Shown piece by piece: positions 44,718 through 54,595 of a stretch of 64,000 nucleotides of DNA. The DNA is taken from the NCBI RefSeq assembly GCF_900113325.1, contig NZ_FOOY01000015.1, positions 30,661-94,660 of the forward strand. Reading direction: 5' to 3'. Numbering within the stretch: position 1 is the stretch's first letter; every line of letters starts with the position of its first letter. Under the pieces are notes generated by a model. The model was given only the letters and a program-made list of their open reading frames with translations. It was not told where the DNA came from and did not search any database. Source of the DNA: Sporolactobacillus nakayamae (GTDB lineage: Bacteria; Bacillota; Bacilli; Bacillales; Sporolactobacillaceae). The position numbers were made by a program, and so were the translations under genes.

Positions 44718-46466
44718 TTATGAAATGCCCAACTGATGCATTTTGTTATAAAGCGTTGTTCTAGATATTCCTAGAATCTCTGCAGCTTTGTTTTTATTTT
44801 CATGGGTATGTTCCAATGCCTTCTTGATCGTTTGTTGCTGACATTCTTTCATCGCATGATCCAACGAAACAGGCGGTTGATTTTCGAACGGCTGATTATG
44901 TGAGAAGCGTTCGGTCATCCCAATTCGGTGATTGGATTCGCGAATCTGTACGGGTAAATCATCGACACTCAACGTTTCGTCTCTTGAAAAAACAACGAGC
45001 CGCTCGATTATATTTCGCAATTCTCTAATGTTGCCCGGCCAAGAATAATCGATGAGCGCCATCATGACTTCTTTTGGAATTCTCGTGCATGACCGTCTAT
45101 ACTTCTCCGCAAATTCATAGAGAAACTGATGACTTAGTTCGATGATATCCTCACTTCTCTCTCTTAACGGAGGAATGGTAATCGTGATGATATTCAATCG
45201 GTAATACAAATCTTCTCTGAATTTTCCTTGATGAACACGTTCTTTTAAGTTTTTATTCGTCGCCGCAATAATGGAACAATCCGCGTGTTTGAGCTTTGTC
45301 CCGCCCACTGAGTAAAATGTTCCTTCCTGCAGGACCCTGAGCAGCTTGACCTGCATTTCAGGGGGAAGCTCAGCTATCTCGTCTAAAAAGAGCGTTCCAT
45401 CCTTCGCTAGTTCAAATTTTCCTTTACTGCCAAGAGGGTTTGCGCCGGAAAAAGCCCCTTTTTCATAACCAAAAAGCTCGCTTTCGAACAACGCATCGGG
45501 GATCGCGCCACAGTTAATCGGAATAAAAGGAGCAGCTCCAAGTGTTCGCAAATCATGAAGCGCATTTGCGAATAGCTCCTTCCCAACCCCTGACTCACCA
45601 AGAAGCAGCACTTTCGCCTTTGCCGCGCCCACTTGTTTGATCTGATCAATCGTATTTTGCAAGGCCCCGCTCGAACCCTTAATAGATCGAAACGGATCAA
45701 CAGAACGGTCCATCCGCGAGACTTGTTTCTGTAAATGATTGATTGTCTCTTTTGCATTCGTCAATTTTTTAGTCAACTGAGCCTGATACGTCACATCTTG
45801 TTCGCAGGAAACAGCACCGATAATTTTGCCGTCTAATTTCACCGGATTTGAGTTGATGAGGACAAACAGATCTTCTCTAGGCTGGTGCTGTTTATGATAA
45901 AATTGCTTGCCTGTGTTGAGAATTTTAAGATTATCAAGACGGTTTTCAGGAAAGAACTGAGTCATCGGCTTGCCCAAAATTTCTTCCTTTTTAATCGAAT
46001 ACAATCGCTCCGCACCGCTTGTCCAAACCACCGTATCCATATTTTTATCAATCACCGAAATCGTACTGTCCGTTGTCTCCAGTATCGTATCGTAATAGGC
46101 TTTAAGATATGTATAGGCTTGTAAAACACGCGAGGCAAGTTCGCTGGTTTTAAAATAACCGATCACTGCGCCATCGCGCATAACGACCACATAATCACAG
46201 CACTTTATTTTCTCCTCAAGAGTCGTCCACGTATCATCACTATGAATACAGTAAGCGCGAAATTCTGTTAGTTCATTGATAGGAATACAGTACTTTTGAG
46301 CCATTGAATAATTGCGATGAGACAGCACGAGAAATTGCGACGGTTGCTGCTGTACAATAACAACGCTGAATCGTTGACTGTGCGCAGACTCATTCCACCG
46401 TTCCTCTGTTGTCACGACAAAATCCGTATGAAGCAAATCGTTAAAATCGGGCAGCAGATGGTTCAC
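44718..46466 (-). CDS. prdR: Sigma-54-dependent activator, PrdR-like
   Basis: A 582-residue activator. N-terminal ~120 residues have CBS/unknown-type sensing character; then a PAS domain (about 125-240) and a sigma-54 AAA+ domain: Walker A GESGVGKE, sigma-contact loop GAFSGA (Ser for the usual Thr), Walker B LFLDEI. The end is a Fis-type helix-turn-helix (NKAAEILGISRTTLYNKM). Start is GTG, with AGGAGG seven bases before. Its position upstream of a sigma-54 promoter next to prd genes matches C. difficile PrdR, which activates the pathway when proline is present. Confidence 0.85.
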   Translation of the reverse strand: MNHLLPDFNDLLHTDFVVTTEERWNESAHSQRFSVVIVQQQPSQFLVLSHRNYSMAQKYCIPINELTEFRAYCIHSDDTWTTLEEKIKCCDYVVVMRDGAVIGYFKTSELASRVLQAYTYLKAYYDTILETTDSTISVIDKNMDTVVWTSGAERLYSIKKEEILGKPMTQFFPENRLDNLKILNTGKQFYHKQHQPREDLFVLINSNPVKLDGKIIGAVSCEQDVTYQAQLTKKLTNAKETINHLQKQVSRMDRSVDPFRSIKGSSGALQNTIDQIKQVGAAKAKVLLLGESGVGKELFANALHDLRTLGAAPFIPINCGAIPDALFESELFGYEKGAFSGANPLGSKGKFELAKDGTLFLDEIAELPPEMQVKLLRVLQEGTFYSVGGTKLKHADCSIIAATNKNLKERVHQGKFREDLYYRLNIITITIPPLRERSEDIIELSHQFLYEFAEKYRRSCTRIPKEVMMALIDYSWPGNIRELRNIIERLVVFSRDETLSVDDLPVQIRESNHRIGMTERFSHNQPFENQPPVSLDHAMKECQQQTIKKALEHTHENKNKAAEILGISRTTLYNKMHQLGIS

Positions 46467-46859
46467 TGATCTTCCTCCTCATATCATCCCAACAAACAGG
46501 TCACCATTACCACAAATTTAAGCATAAAAATTCACTATTGTCTAATTATTTCGAATCCCGATACAGCAAAAAAGCCTGATTCTGATACCAGTGGTTGGGC
46601 TTCGACATGATGAATGAGACTGGGCTTGTACTGAAAGACTGTTCAAGCTATTTGATGATGTGCTTCAGGAAATGAAAAAGAAGATCAATAAGGCAGGTTT
46701 AGCCCATTACAATAAGGTTTATCTAACGAAGCGAGGAAAAAAATTGAATTATAATAAAACAAAAATATGAGATTTACCAGTTTTCTAATTGAAGAATCAA
46801 ATGTGGATCATTAACAAGATAGAACGGATTTGTTCACTTGCAGAAGGAAAAATGCTATA
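46467..46859. other. Gap with a possible gene remnant
   Basis: About 390 bp. From 46618 to 46770 a plus-strand frame reads to a stop (TERLFKLFDDVLQEM, then KKKINKAGLAHYNKVYL), without a clear start or ribosome site. It may be a piece of a mobile-element gene; I cannot name it. Confidence 0.35.
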
Positions 46860-47168
46860 TTATATGCCGACTTTCTTTTTGATCTTCTGAACTTCTTTAC
46901 GGGTTTCCCAATATTCATCATGAACCATTTTAATCTGGTCGGACAAATCCTCACCCATCTCATCAATTCGCCGATTCGTTTTTTTCAGCTCACGTTTAAT
47001 ATCTGTGATGTCTTGTTTCATCTCAACGATGTCTTGTTTCATTTCAACGATGTCTTGCTTCATTTCAACGATATCCTGTTTCATCTCGTTCATTTCAACG
47101 CGCATGCCTTTGACGTTCGCGTCAACTTCTTTAATCGCCTGCATGATCATGCTCAATTCCTCAGCCAT
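46860..47168 (-). CDS. Heptad-repeat coiled-coil protein
   Basis: 102 residues, almost wholly helical. Residues 28-55 contain four near-identical heptads EMKQDIV, encoded by 21-nt tandem DNA repeats whose copies have been kept in frame. No membrane segment or known domain. The ATG has AAAGGAGG 9 bases before it. Small proteins of this style are common in Bacillus and lactobacilli, function unknown. Confidence 0.7.
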   Translation of the reverse strand: MAEELSMIMQAIKEVDANVKGMRVEMNEMKQDIVEMKQDIVEMKQDIVEMKQDITDIKRELKKTNRRIDEMGEDLSDQIKMVHDEYWETRKEVQKIKKKVGI

Positions 47169-47346
47169 AATTCAGCACCTCCTTTAGCACTACTATCATA
47201 ACAGCTGCCAAATGAATCCTGCAAGAACGTAGTCAGACCTTCTTACCTGTTTTTTTGTTGATTATTCACAGCTCAGCCAAGTTGAATTTATTTAATTCAA
47301 AAAATTTTTTAATGACAAAAGAAATAATTGCTGAAGTCTTGAAAAT

Positions 47347-47377
47347 AAAAAAAGAGGCACCCCTTTTCGGCCGCCTC
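47347..47377 (-). terminator. Terminator after hypothetical gene 47388
   Basis: gaggc / gcctc stem with a GC-rich loop and, on the minus strand, a seven-T run. Confidence 0.7.
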
Positions 47378-47387
47378 AAAAGTCATA

Positions 47388-47768
47388 TCAGATTAGTTTT
47401 CTCTTAACTGTTCTAATAAATTTGTTCGTATACAATGTATAGTTGCATGTTTTTTCGTTCAAGTTCGGACTCATTCGAATAATCCGTGGTTTGGTCTTGT
47501 CACTGCTGAGTCCATGAGATTTGGCTACACAGATCCGGCCGTCAACCGAACTGATTGTCATGTAAAACGGATGATGTTCACGCACCTTATGAAGATAATG
47601 CTCAACTGCCTCATCCACATCTGTTGTTACAAAATAGAAATGTTCCTTATGATCGGCTTTCCGATCCTCTTCGAGTTCAATAAAATTAAAGCGGGGAATT
47701 TCAGTTCCTTGCAAGTCGCAACACCTCTCTCTTACTTTATTCTTGAAGAAGCGAAATGATTCCTGCAT
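47388..47768 (-). CDS. Hypothetical protein
   Basis: 126 residues, mixed alpha/beta, soluble, with a Cys pair RERCCDLQG near the N-terminus and a beta-type centre (FYMTISSVDGRICVAKS). I do not recognise it. No clear ribosome site precedes the ATG at 47768, so the true start could be internal, but the terminator right after it supports a real gene. It lies divergent from the bceA-like gene. Confidence 0.5.
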   Translation of the reverse strand: MQESFRFFKNKVRERCCDLQGTEIPRFNFIELEEDRKADHKEHFYFVTTDVDEAVEHYLHKVREHHPFYMTISSVDGRICVAKSHGLSSDKTKPRIIRMSPNLNEKTCNYTLYTNKFIRTVKRKLI

Positions 47769-47935
47769 GTGACTACATAAATGAGCTGCCGGTACCCCAT
47801 GATCACAGATCCATTCTCCATCATGCTTGCTTCAATCTGACAAATCTGTAAGACTGGAGGTCAGACCTGTAAGGGAGCGTTGCGCAATCTCTTGTATACT
47901 AAGCTCATCATCTAAAACAGGAACAGGGAGCGTGC

Positions 47936-48697
47936 ATGATGTTGTTACAAGTCAATCACTTGCAGAAAATTTTCCAGACACGATTCAGTAAAGAAAAAAC
48001 AATTGCCTTACAAGATGTGAACTTTAGCGTCGAGGACGGGGAGTACATCGCCATTATGGGCGAAAGCGGTTCGGGAAAAACAACGCTTTTGAACACATTG
48101 GCTACACTAGATAAACCGACATCAGGATCCGTTATCCTGAATGGTCATGATGTGACGAAAATTAAAGAAAACAAGCTGGCGGAGTTTCGCCGCGAACATC
48201 TGGGCTTTATTTTTCAGGATTTCAATCTACTTGATACGCTGTCGGTTCGCGACAACATATTCTTACCGCTTGTGCTTGGCCGTCAAAAAGTTCGCGTGAT
48301 GGAGCAACGTTTAGAAAAGCTAGCACCAAAATTAAACATTGCCGATCTGCTGAACAAACAGCCATTTGAACTGTCGGGCGGTCAGAAACAGCGCGTCGCC
48401 ATCGCCCGCGCCTTGATCACCGAGCCGGAACTTGTCCTGGCCGATGAACCAACTGCGGCGCTTGATTTCAAGAACAGTGAAAGCTTGCTCGCTCTGCTTG
48501 AAGGGATCAACGAAACCGGTCAGACCATCTTGATGGTCACGCACTCGGCGATCGCCGCAAGCCACGCCAAACGCGTGTTGTTTATTAAAGACGGCCGCAT
48601 TTTCCATCAACTTTACCGCGCAAAACGAGAGGCAGCCGAGTTCATGCAAGAGATCAGCATGACGATGACCAATCTTCTCGGGACAGAGGTGAGATAA
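47936..48697 (+). CDS. BceA-type ABC transporter ATPase
   Basis: A 253-residue ATPase, MacB/BceA class: Walker A GESGSGKTT, Q-loop FQDFNLLD, signature LSGGQKQR, Walker B LVLADEP. It powers the BceB-like permease (one base gap). Such modules give resistance to peptide antibiotics like bacitracin. Two ATGs (47936 and 47939) share the AGGGAG site. Confidence 0.88.
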   Translation: MMLLQVNHLQKIFQTRFSKEKTIALQDVNFSVEDGEYIAIMGESGSGKTTLLNTLATLDKPTSGSVILNGHDVTKIKENKLAEFRREHLGFIFQDFNLLDTLSVRDNIFLPLVLGRQKVRVMEQRLEKLAPKLNIADLLNKQPFELSGGQKQRVAIARALITEPELVLADEPTAALDFKNSESLLALLEGINETGQTILMVTHSAIAASHAKRVLFIKDGRIFHQLYRAKREAAEFMQEISMTMTNLLGTEVR

Positions 48698-48698
48698 G

Positions 48699-50693
48699 TT
48701 GTTTTACGTGAAATTAGCCAGTCGCAATATCCGTCAATCCATGAGCAATTTCCTTCCCTTTGGCCTTTCAAGTGTTGTAATGTTTCTCATGAATCTGATG
48801 ATCGCGACAATTTTGTTTAGTCCGAGTTTGAAAAAGCTGCCAGGATGGGGAAATTTCGCGATGCTGCTGGGCCTAGGTTTGATCGTCCTGACCATCTTCG
48901 CGACCATCTTTATGGTTTACAGTTATCGATTTTTACTTAAAAGACGAACGAAAGAATTTGGTCTCTACAACATTCTTGGTCTGAAAAAGCGGCATATTGC
49001 TCGAATTTCCATTCTGGAACTGCTGATGATGTTCCTTGTGACCGTCGTTATCGGAACCATTTTAGGCATTATTCTTGCCAAGTTTCTCTATCTTTTCCTC
49101 ATTCATCTCGTTGGTGAAAACTACTTTGACTTGCAGTGGAGCCCACTTGCGGTTGGGATCGTTACCATCATGTTTGCGTGTATCTATCTGTTGCTCATGA
49201 TTATCAGCAGCTGCTCAATCCATCGGCACTCCAGTCTGGAGCTGCTTCACAATGCGAGCAAAGGAGAAAAAGAGCCCAAGTCGCGCGGCATTCTGGCTTT
49301 ACTCGGCATCATTTTTTTAGCGATCGGTTATTACCTTGCCCTTACAGTAGCCTCTCCGCTCGATGCCTTGACGAAATTCTTTATCGCCGTGCTGTTTGTC
49401 ATCTTCGGTACGCTCCTGTTCTACATGAGTTTTACCATCTGGCTGCTCAAACGGCAGAAAAAAAACCAACACTATTACTATCAACCCAAGCATTTTATTA
49501 CCGTTTCAAGTATGCTTTATCGAATGAAACAGAATGCGGTCGGACTCGCCAACATTACGATTTTGGTCACGATGACCTTCGTTACCTTGGCGACAACGGT
49601 CGGTTTATTTTCCAGTATCAACGGATTTCTGGACGACCATTTTGTTCGCAACACGACCATCACTATTCACGCGACAGAGCCGCGAAGCACCGCGCTCATT
49701 GAACAGGTTGCTGAAAAAAACGGAATACCTTTAAAAAATGAGATTTCCTATGAACTTTCGCCCAGTTTAATCGGAACAATGAAAGACGGAACGTTTAAAA
49801 ATAAGCAAAACCTTTCCGATCTTACCTCCGTGAACTTTATGACCGCAAAAACATATGAACGGCTGACAGGGAGGACGATTAATCTAAAAGGAAGTGAGGC
49901 CATTGCCTATCCGGCAGTGGGCAGCCTCATTGAGAACAAAGTGACGTTTGGAAATCACACGTTCGAAATCAAGTCAAAGATTAGTGGCATTCGAAACTTT
50001 CCATCGATCAGTATGACAGCATCAAACTGGCTGATTCTGATTGTGTCGAACAAGGAACAGATTCAGCCGATCTTAGCTGATGCGGCTAAAGCGATGGGCA
50101 GTCCTAACAAGCTTGGTTTTGAGACAACGATCAGCGCGGATATGACGACAACGGATGCGAAGACTCTTCAAACTGCTTTGTCTGACTACCGAGCAAACGG
50201 TGACAAACCAATTCGGCACATTAATCAAGACAAAAAATCAACACCTGAGGGTATGCCGCCGACCTTTGAACGTTATGATGACATGCACGAGCAACTCCTA
50301 TCTTTTGCCGGCGGGTTCCTGTTCATCGGTTTGATCTTGGGCTTCACCTTTATTCTCGGTACCGCATTAATCATTTACTACAAACAAATCTCTGAAGGGG
50401 AACAGGATAAACGCAGCTTCGAAATTCTTCAGGAAGTCGGTTTGAGCAGTGAGGAAGTGCGGCAAACCATTCGCTCACAGGTCCTTCTTGTGTTCTTCAT
50501 GCCAATTGCCGTCGCCATCGTCCATTTCGGTTTCGCCTTCATCATGATTCAGAAACTGATCAGTTTATTCGGCACAACCCGATTTGGTTTGCTTCTGCTG
50601 ACCAGCACCGGAACAATTGCTGTCGTAGCCGCCATTTACTACATTATCTACAAACAGACGAGCCGCGCGTACTATCGGATTGTAGAGCGGTAA
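48699..50693 (+). CDS. BceB-type ABC transporter permease
   Basis: A 664-residue permease of the BceB family: ten predicted helices and a large extracellular loop between helices 7 and 8 (about residues 305-520) that senses the peptide. Start is TTG with GAGGTGA six bases before. It is read with the ATPase; the cognate two-component system is directly downstream. Confidence 0.88.
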   Translation: MFYVKLASRNIRQSMSNFLPFGLSSVVMFLMNLMIATILFSPSLKKLPGWGNFAMLLGLGLIVLTIFATIFMVYSYRFLLKRRTKEFGLYNILGLKKRHIARISILELLMMFLVTVVIGTILGIILAKFLYLFLIHLVGENYFDLQWSPLAVGIVTIMFACIYLLLMIISSCSIHRHSSLELLHNASKGEKEPKSRGILALLGIIFLAIGYYLALTVASPLDALTKFFIAVLFVIFGTLLFYMSFTIWLLKRQKKNQHYYYQPKHFITVSSMLYRMKQNAVGLANITILVTMTFVTLATTVGLFSSINGFLDDHFVRNTTITIHATEPRSTALIEQVAEKNGIPLKNEISYELSPSLIGTMKDGTFKNKQNLSDLTSVNFMTAKTYERLTGRTINLKGSEAIAYPAVGSLIENKVTFGNHTFEIKSKISGIRNFPSISMTASNWLILIVSNKEQIQPILADAAKAMGSPNKLGFETTISADMTTTDAKTLQTALSDYRANGDKPIRHINQDKKSTPEGMPPTFERYDDMHEQLLSFAGGFLFIGLILGFTFILGTALIIYYKQISEGEQDKRSFEILQEVGLSSEEVRQTIRSQVLLVFFMPIAVAIVHFGFAFIMIQKLISLFGTTRFGLLLLTSTGTIAVVAAIYYIIYKQTSRAYYRIVER

Positions 50694-50697
50694 CAAA

Positions 50698-50730
50698 TAA
50701 AAGGGTATCCTGGTTGCGGGTACCCTTTTC
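50698..50730 (+). terminator. Terminator after bceB-like gene
   Basis: aaaagggta / taccctttt stem with T-tail, between permease and response regulator genes. Confidence 0.8.
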
Positions 50731-50795
50731 GTATTTGTCCCAAACCGTAAAAATCAGTAGAATAAATGTAGCCACTCATTATAGGAGAATTTTTG

Positions 50796-51446
50796 ATGAC
50801 AAAACTATTTATTGTAGAAGATGACGCGGCAATGGTGAAACAGCTGCGGTCAGCACTGACTGAATGCACAGTTGTTTCCGTACAGAACTTTCGCAGCGTC
50901 CGCCAAGAAATTGAAGAAGCACTGCCGGATTTGATCTTAATGGACATTACCCTACCCTATTTTAACGGCTTTTACTGGACAACTGAACTTCGAAAGCACG
51001 CAACAACACCAATTATCTTTCTCAGTTCGGCTAATGATGAAATGAACCAAGTCATGGCAATGAACATGGGAGCTGACGACTATGTCACAAAACCGTTTTC
51101 GGTAGAATTATTGAAGGCAAAGATCAATGCTCTGCTGCGCCGAACCTACAATTTCTCTCAAGCGCAATTGACCTTCAACGGATTCATATTGGAGGGAACA
51201 GAATTGAAAAAAGGGCAGGACAGGGTCGATTTGACACCAACGGAAGCCAAGTTGCTACGCACATTATTCGAGCAACCCAACCAAACCGTTTCCAAAGACG
51301 TACTGCTCGCAAAACTCTGGGAATCCGATGACTACATCGATGCCAATACCCTGCAAGTCAACATTGCCCGCATGCGCAAAAAATTGAATGTCATCGGATT
51401 CGATTACATCGGAACAGTGCGAGGTGTCGGCTATGTACTGGCGTGA
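50796..51446 (+). CDS. BceR-type response regulator
   Basis: A 216-residue OmpR-type regulator: receiver with phospho-acceptor Asp in LILMDITLP (about 51), Lys in DYVTKPF, and a winged-helix DNA-binding domain (TPTEAKLL, VRGVGYVLA). The ATG at 50796 has AGGAGA seven bases before. It overlaps the kinase start by 14 bp. It likely controls the transporter genes upstream. Confidence 0.9.
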   Translation: MTKLFIVEDDAAMVKQLRSALTECTVVSVQNFRSVRQEIEEALPDLILMDITLPYFNGFYWTTELRKHATTPIIFLSSANDEMNQVMAMNMGADDYVTKPFSVELLKAKINALLRRTYNFSQAQLTFNGFILEGTELKKGQDRVDLTPTEAKLLRTLFEQPNQTVSKDVLLAKLWESDDYIDANTLQVNIARMRKKLNVIGFDYIGTVRGVGYVLA

Positions 51447-52386
51447 ACGAAAGCATTATTTTTATACGGTCTTGGTGATCGTGGCTGTCATGGGACTGAC
51501 CTTTTATCTGCGCGGTCTGCCTACGCGTACCTTCTGGTCAAGCTTATTATTTGGAGCAACTGTCCTCGTCATTTTCGGCAGCTATGATTATTACCGATTT
51601 CAACGCCGCCATAAAGAACGCCTCAATCAAGTCGTTCCTCAGGTTGACTTGAAACCCGTGTCGCAAGCTGAAAAAGATATGCTGAAGTTGCTTGATGAAC
51701 AAAAGGAATACTACGAAAATAAAATCGCTCGAATCAAACAATTTGATGAGGACTTAACCGACGTGGTGCGCATGTGGAGCCACCAGATGAAAGTACCGCT
51801 GTCTGCGCTTGACTTAATGGGCCAGACGCAAGATTTTACAGTTGAGGAAATGAAAGAGCAAACCTTTCAGTTAGAGAACTACCTGGAGATGCTACTCCAT
51901 TATCTGCGCTTGAACCATGAACAGACGGATTACCGTTTTACAAAGGTGCCAATAAAGCCGCTCGTCCAGGCGATCGTTCGCAAATTCGCCCCACTGTTTA
52001 TCCGAAAAGGGCTGAGCGTAACCGTCGAAGGCGACGCATCCTGGACCACAGACGAAAAGTGGCTTTCTTTTGCCATTGAACAAATCATTAGCAACGCCGT
52101 CAAATATACCAAACAAGGCAAGGTCAGCATCCATATCGCTCCGGACTCCATACAAATCAGCGACACAGGCATCGGCATTTTAAAAGAAGATCTGCCACGC
52201 CTGTTTGAACACGGCTTTACCGGCTACAACGGTCGCCGCGACAAAAAAGCTACCGGTCTAGGCTTCTTCTTGGCAAAAGAAATTGTCGACCGACTTTCAC
52301 TAAGCATTCATGTTGATTCGGAAATCGACAAAGGGACAAGTGTGACGATAAGGAGAAATGATAAAGACTCATCGCAAATGATTTGA
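51433..52386 (+). CDS. BceS-type intramembrane-sensing histidine kinase
   Basis: 317 residues: two N-terminal helices (about 10-28 and 35-53) with almost no outside loop, a dimer/His region where the phospho-acceptor His is in MWSHQMKVPL, and ATPase motifs (EQIISNAVKYT, DTGIGI, ATGLGFFLAKE). The family has no sensor loop, and takes its signal from BceAB. The ATG at 51433 has GAGGTG six bases before it. Confidence 0.88.
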   Translation: MYWRERKHYFYTVLVIVAVMGLTFYLRGLPTRTFWSSLLFGATVLVIFGSYDYYRFQRRHKERLNQVVPQVDLKPVSQAEKDMLKLLDEQKEYYENKIARIKQFDEDLTDVVRMWSHQMKVPLSALDLMGQTQDFTVEEMKEQTFQLENYLEMLLHYLRLNHEQTDYRFTKVPIKPLVQAIVRKFAPLFIRKGLSVTVEGDASWTTDEKWLSFAIEQIISNAVKYTKQGKVSIHIAPDSIQISDTGIGILKEDLPRLFEHGFTGYNGRRDKKATGLGFFLAKEIVDRLSLSIHVDSEIDKGTSVTIRRNDKDSSQMI

Positions 52387-53035
52387 ACCATGTACTTTTC
52401 CATCTTCTGTTATTCTAGGGATGAAGCTGCGTGCATTTGATTAGTTTCCCTTCTAACCGCTCTTCAGATCAAAATAAAAATCCCAAACACATCCGTTTGG
52501 ATTGTACCTGATATCCGCATTGATAGATCACAGGTGAAAAAAGTTTTTTATTATTTTTTTCTGAAAGTCGAATGTCCATAACACACTTGTTCAGTTTATT
52601 GTAGATTTTTATACTCAAAACTGCAGACCACAGCGGCGAACTTTCGGATAATCCCTATGTAAATACACATAAGACCGACGTATTAATTCTTGTTAAAAGA
52701 TTTGCTGCTAATCTTACAATTTTTCTATCCCAACTTTAACATAGTTTGAAAAACATCAAGGATACCTGTTTCGATCAAATGACTGTCTTAAAAAGGAATC
52801 CCCATCTGACTTGCAGATGGGGTTATTTGACACTTATGAATTAATAAAAAGTAGCTTTAAAAATTCATTCTACTATTGTTTAATTAGCAATACTGATTAC
52901 TATCTGTTTTGGACTACTGATTTATCTATAGTCCAAATTACTGAGGTGATTTTTGTACAATACTGCTGGCGAGTACAGCTTGATTCATACCCTCATCCTT
53001 ATTATAAACGTCATTCACTCCGGCAAAACTAAATA
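52387..53035. other. Gene-free 650 bp, AT-rich
   Basis: Holds two hairpins: aatcccaaac / gtttggatt near 52477-52502, with no T-run, and a perfect 9-bp stem ccccatctg / cagatgggg at 52800-52822. The second could end a transcript. I see no gene. Confidence 0.5.
52800..52828 (+). terminator. Possible terminator hairpin
   Basis: Perfect ccccatctg / cagatgggg stem with a loop of five and weak T-tail (ttattt). Confidence 0.45.
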
Positions 53036-54160
53036 TCACCTTGGCAATCGATCTTCTCGATTTGGCATACCTTTAAACTTCGTATGGGGTTCCATCTGGT
53101 ACCAATAGGCCACCGTAGAGATATCATCAGCGCGTTCGAATAATCCGATATCATCATTTCCCAGGTCTTGGAAATCTACCCTCAGACGACTGTGGAATGC
53201 GATAGGATCCGGGAGGTGCCAGCGATAAAGTCCGTGCATTGGCAAAGCATCTGAGCCAAATGCGTGAACTGGATTTGGATCCGGTTTTCCTGCGCTGAAA
53301 CGCTCCCGCGTGTGATCCTTCGTCGATTGATATGGATAGCCCTGGAAGAGGGTGCAATAGTTCAGTGCATGCGGTAGCTCGCCGAACTTGTGTTCATGGA
53401 ATGCCCAGGCACCGCCAAAGTAATCTTCAGCCCCAGTCGAGGTAACCGTCGGGTATTCAGTGTCTTCATCGATATAGAACTTGACTTCACCTTCACCCCA
53501 CCAGTATCTTTGCAGGGCACATAGGGCCATAAAGGTCCCAACATAGTATCCCTTTCCCTGGATGTTATCAATCAGCGTGTAGTCAGAACCCTTTTGCACA
53601 GGATTTTCCCGATTCCATCTAGCATGAAAATACAGTATTTCTTCATTGGTAAGCTCGGTTTCAGCATAGTTTACAGTGTAGAAAAAATGTTTGATAAAAA
53701 CTGGATGTTCATTGGTAATGGTGATCAGCGCATGTTTTTTAAACGGCATCTTAAAGTAGCAGTTCATTCCAGAAGTCGGGTTAACAACAACCGGCAACGA
53801 GTTAACCAGATAGCGCGTACCGAATCCGTTGCAGAAGAAGTCCCCCAATGGCGTTTCTACCGAAGGCGTTTCTTCTCCGTCCCAATAGATGCGCAGTACC
53901 AGATCACGTAGAACGAAGCTTCCAGCCGTTGTTCGATCCGTGACAGTCATCCAAATATGACGAATTTCTCCTGATCCTTTTATATCAGCTAAAATAGCGG
54001 TTTCACCTGGATTCAGGGAAATATCCGGAGAACCCTTCCGCGCAGGTCCCAGCTTACCTGGTTTCATTGCGGCTTTACCGGGCTCCCCAGTTTTATTTTC
54101 AGATGAAATCGTCCTGCTTTGTTCATTATGAAAATGCAAAATATCATCAAATAATCCCAT
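53036..54160 (-). CDS. GH172 (DUF2961) glycoside hydrolase
   Basis: A 374-residue member of the DUF2961 family, now GH172, whose known enzymes act on alpha-D-fructofuranosides (difructose dianhydride I) and alpha-D-arabinofuranosides. Candidate catalytic Glu residues sit in WWGEGEVKF and TGAEDYFGG, spaced as in the family; I did not verify them structurally. No signal peptide, so it acts inside on a PTS-imported, phosphorylated or free sugar. ATG 54160 with AGGAGTG nine bases before; the GTG at 54172 overlaps that site. Last gene of the PTS operon. Confidence 0.85.
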   Translation of the reverse strand: MGLFDDILHFHNEQSRTISSENKTGEPGKAAMKPGKLGPARKGSPDISLNPGETAILADIKGSGEIRHIWMTVTDRTTAGSFVLRDLVLRIYWDGEETPSVETPLGDFFCNGFGTRYLVNSLPVVVNPTSGMNCYFKMPFKKHALITITNEHPVFIKHFFYTVNYAETELTNEEILYFHARWNRENPVQKGSDYTLIDNIQGKGYYVGTFMALCALQRYWWGEGEVKFYIDEDTEYPTVTSTGAEDYFGGAWAFHEHKFGELPHALNYCTLFQGYPYQSTKDHTRERFSAGKPDPNPVHAFGSDALPMHGLYRWHLPDPIAFHSRLRVDFQDLGNDDIGLFERADDISTVAYWYQMEPHTKFKGMPNREDRLPR

Positions 54161-54174
54161 GACACCAATCACTC

Positions 54175-54588
54175 CTATTCATCTTTTGAACTTTCTTCAT
54201 ATACAGAAGCAAATGCGTTGACATACATAATTTGGGATTTTGCTTTAGTGATGATCTCAGGAATATTTACCGCTTGACCGCTTTTCACAGCCAAGGTAAT
54301 TTCAAGCGCCAATGGCAGATTGATCCCGGTAATTAAGTGCACTTTTGACGACATATAGGGGTAAAAGGCCTGATTCACACTCCCATAATTCAGGTCTGTC
54401 AAAATGTAGCACTCATCGTCATTATTAAGTTGCTTACCGATGGTTTTTGCTAATTCTTGATTATTTCCGTTCACATATGCACAAATTGCCTGAACGCCAT
54501 CGACTGAGCCTGTTAGATAGTCAAGAGTCTCTTTGAAGCCTTTTGCTAGTGTATAGTGCGTTGCAACAATAATCTTCTTCATACTCAT
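54175..54588 (-). CDS. PTS mannose-family EIIA
   Basis: A 137-residue EIIA domain with the phosphorylatable His in IVATHYTLAKG (His11). It accepts phosphate from HPr and passes it to the IIB protein. Lies between EIID and the GH172 gene, 7 bp and 14 bp gaps. Confidence 0.88.
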   Translation of the reverse strand: MSMKKIIVATHYTLAKGFKETLDYLTGSVDGVQAICAYVNGNNQELAKTIGKQLNNDDECYILTDLNYGSVNQAFYPYMSSKVHLITGINLPLALEITLAVKSGQAVNIPEIITKAKSQIMYVNAFASVYEESSKDE

Positions 54589-54595
54589 CAGTTCC

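Noticed and set aside
46618-46770. Named transposase fragment
   Set aside because: The short frame is suggestive but matches no family I can name; kept as a possible remnant.
52811-53032. 73-codon frame after the bce-like genes
   Set aside because: It begins inside a hairpin, has no ribosome site and unusual composition.
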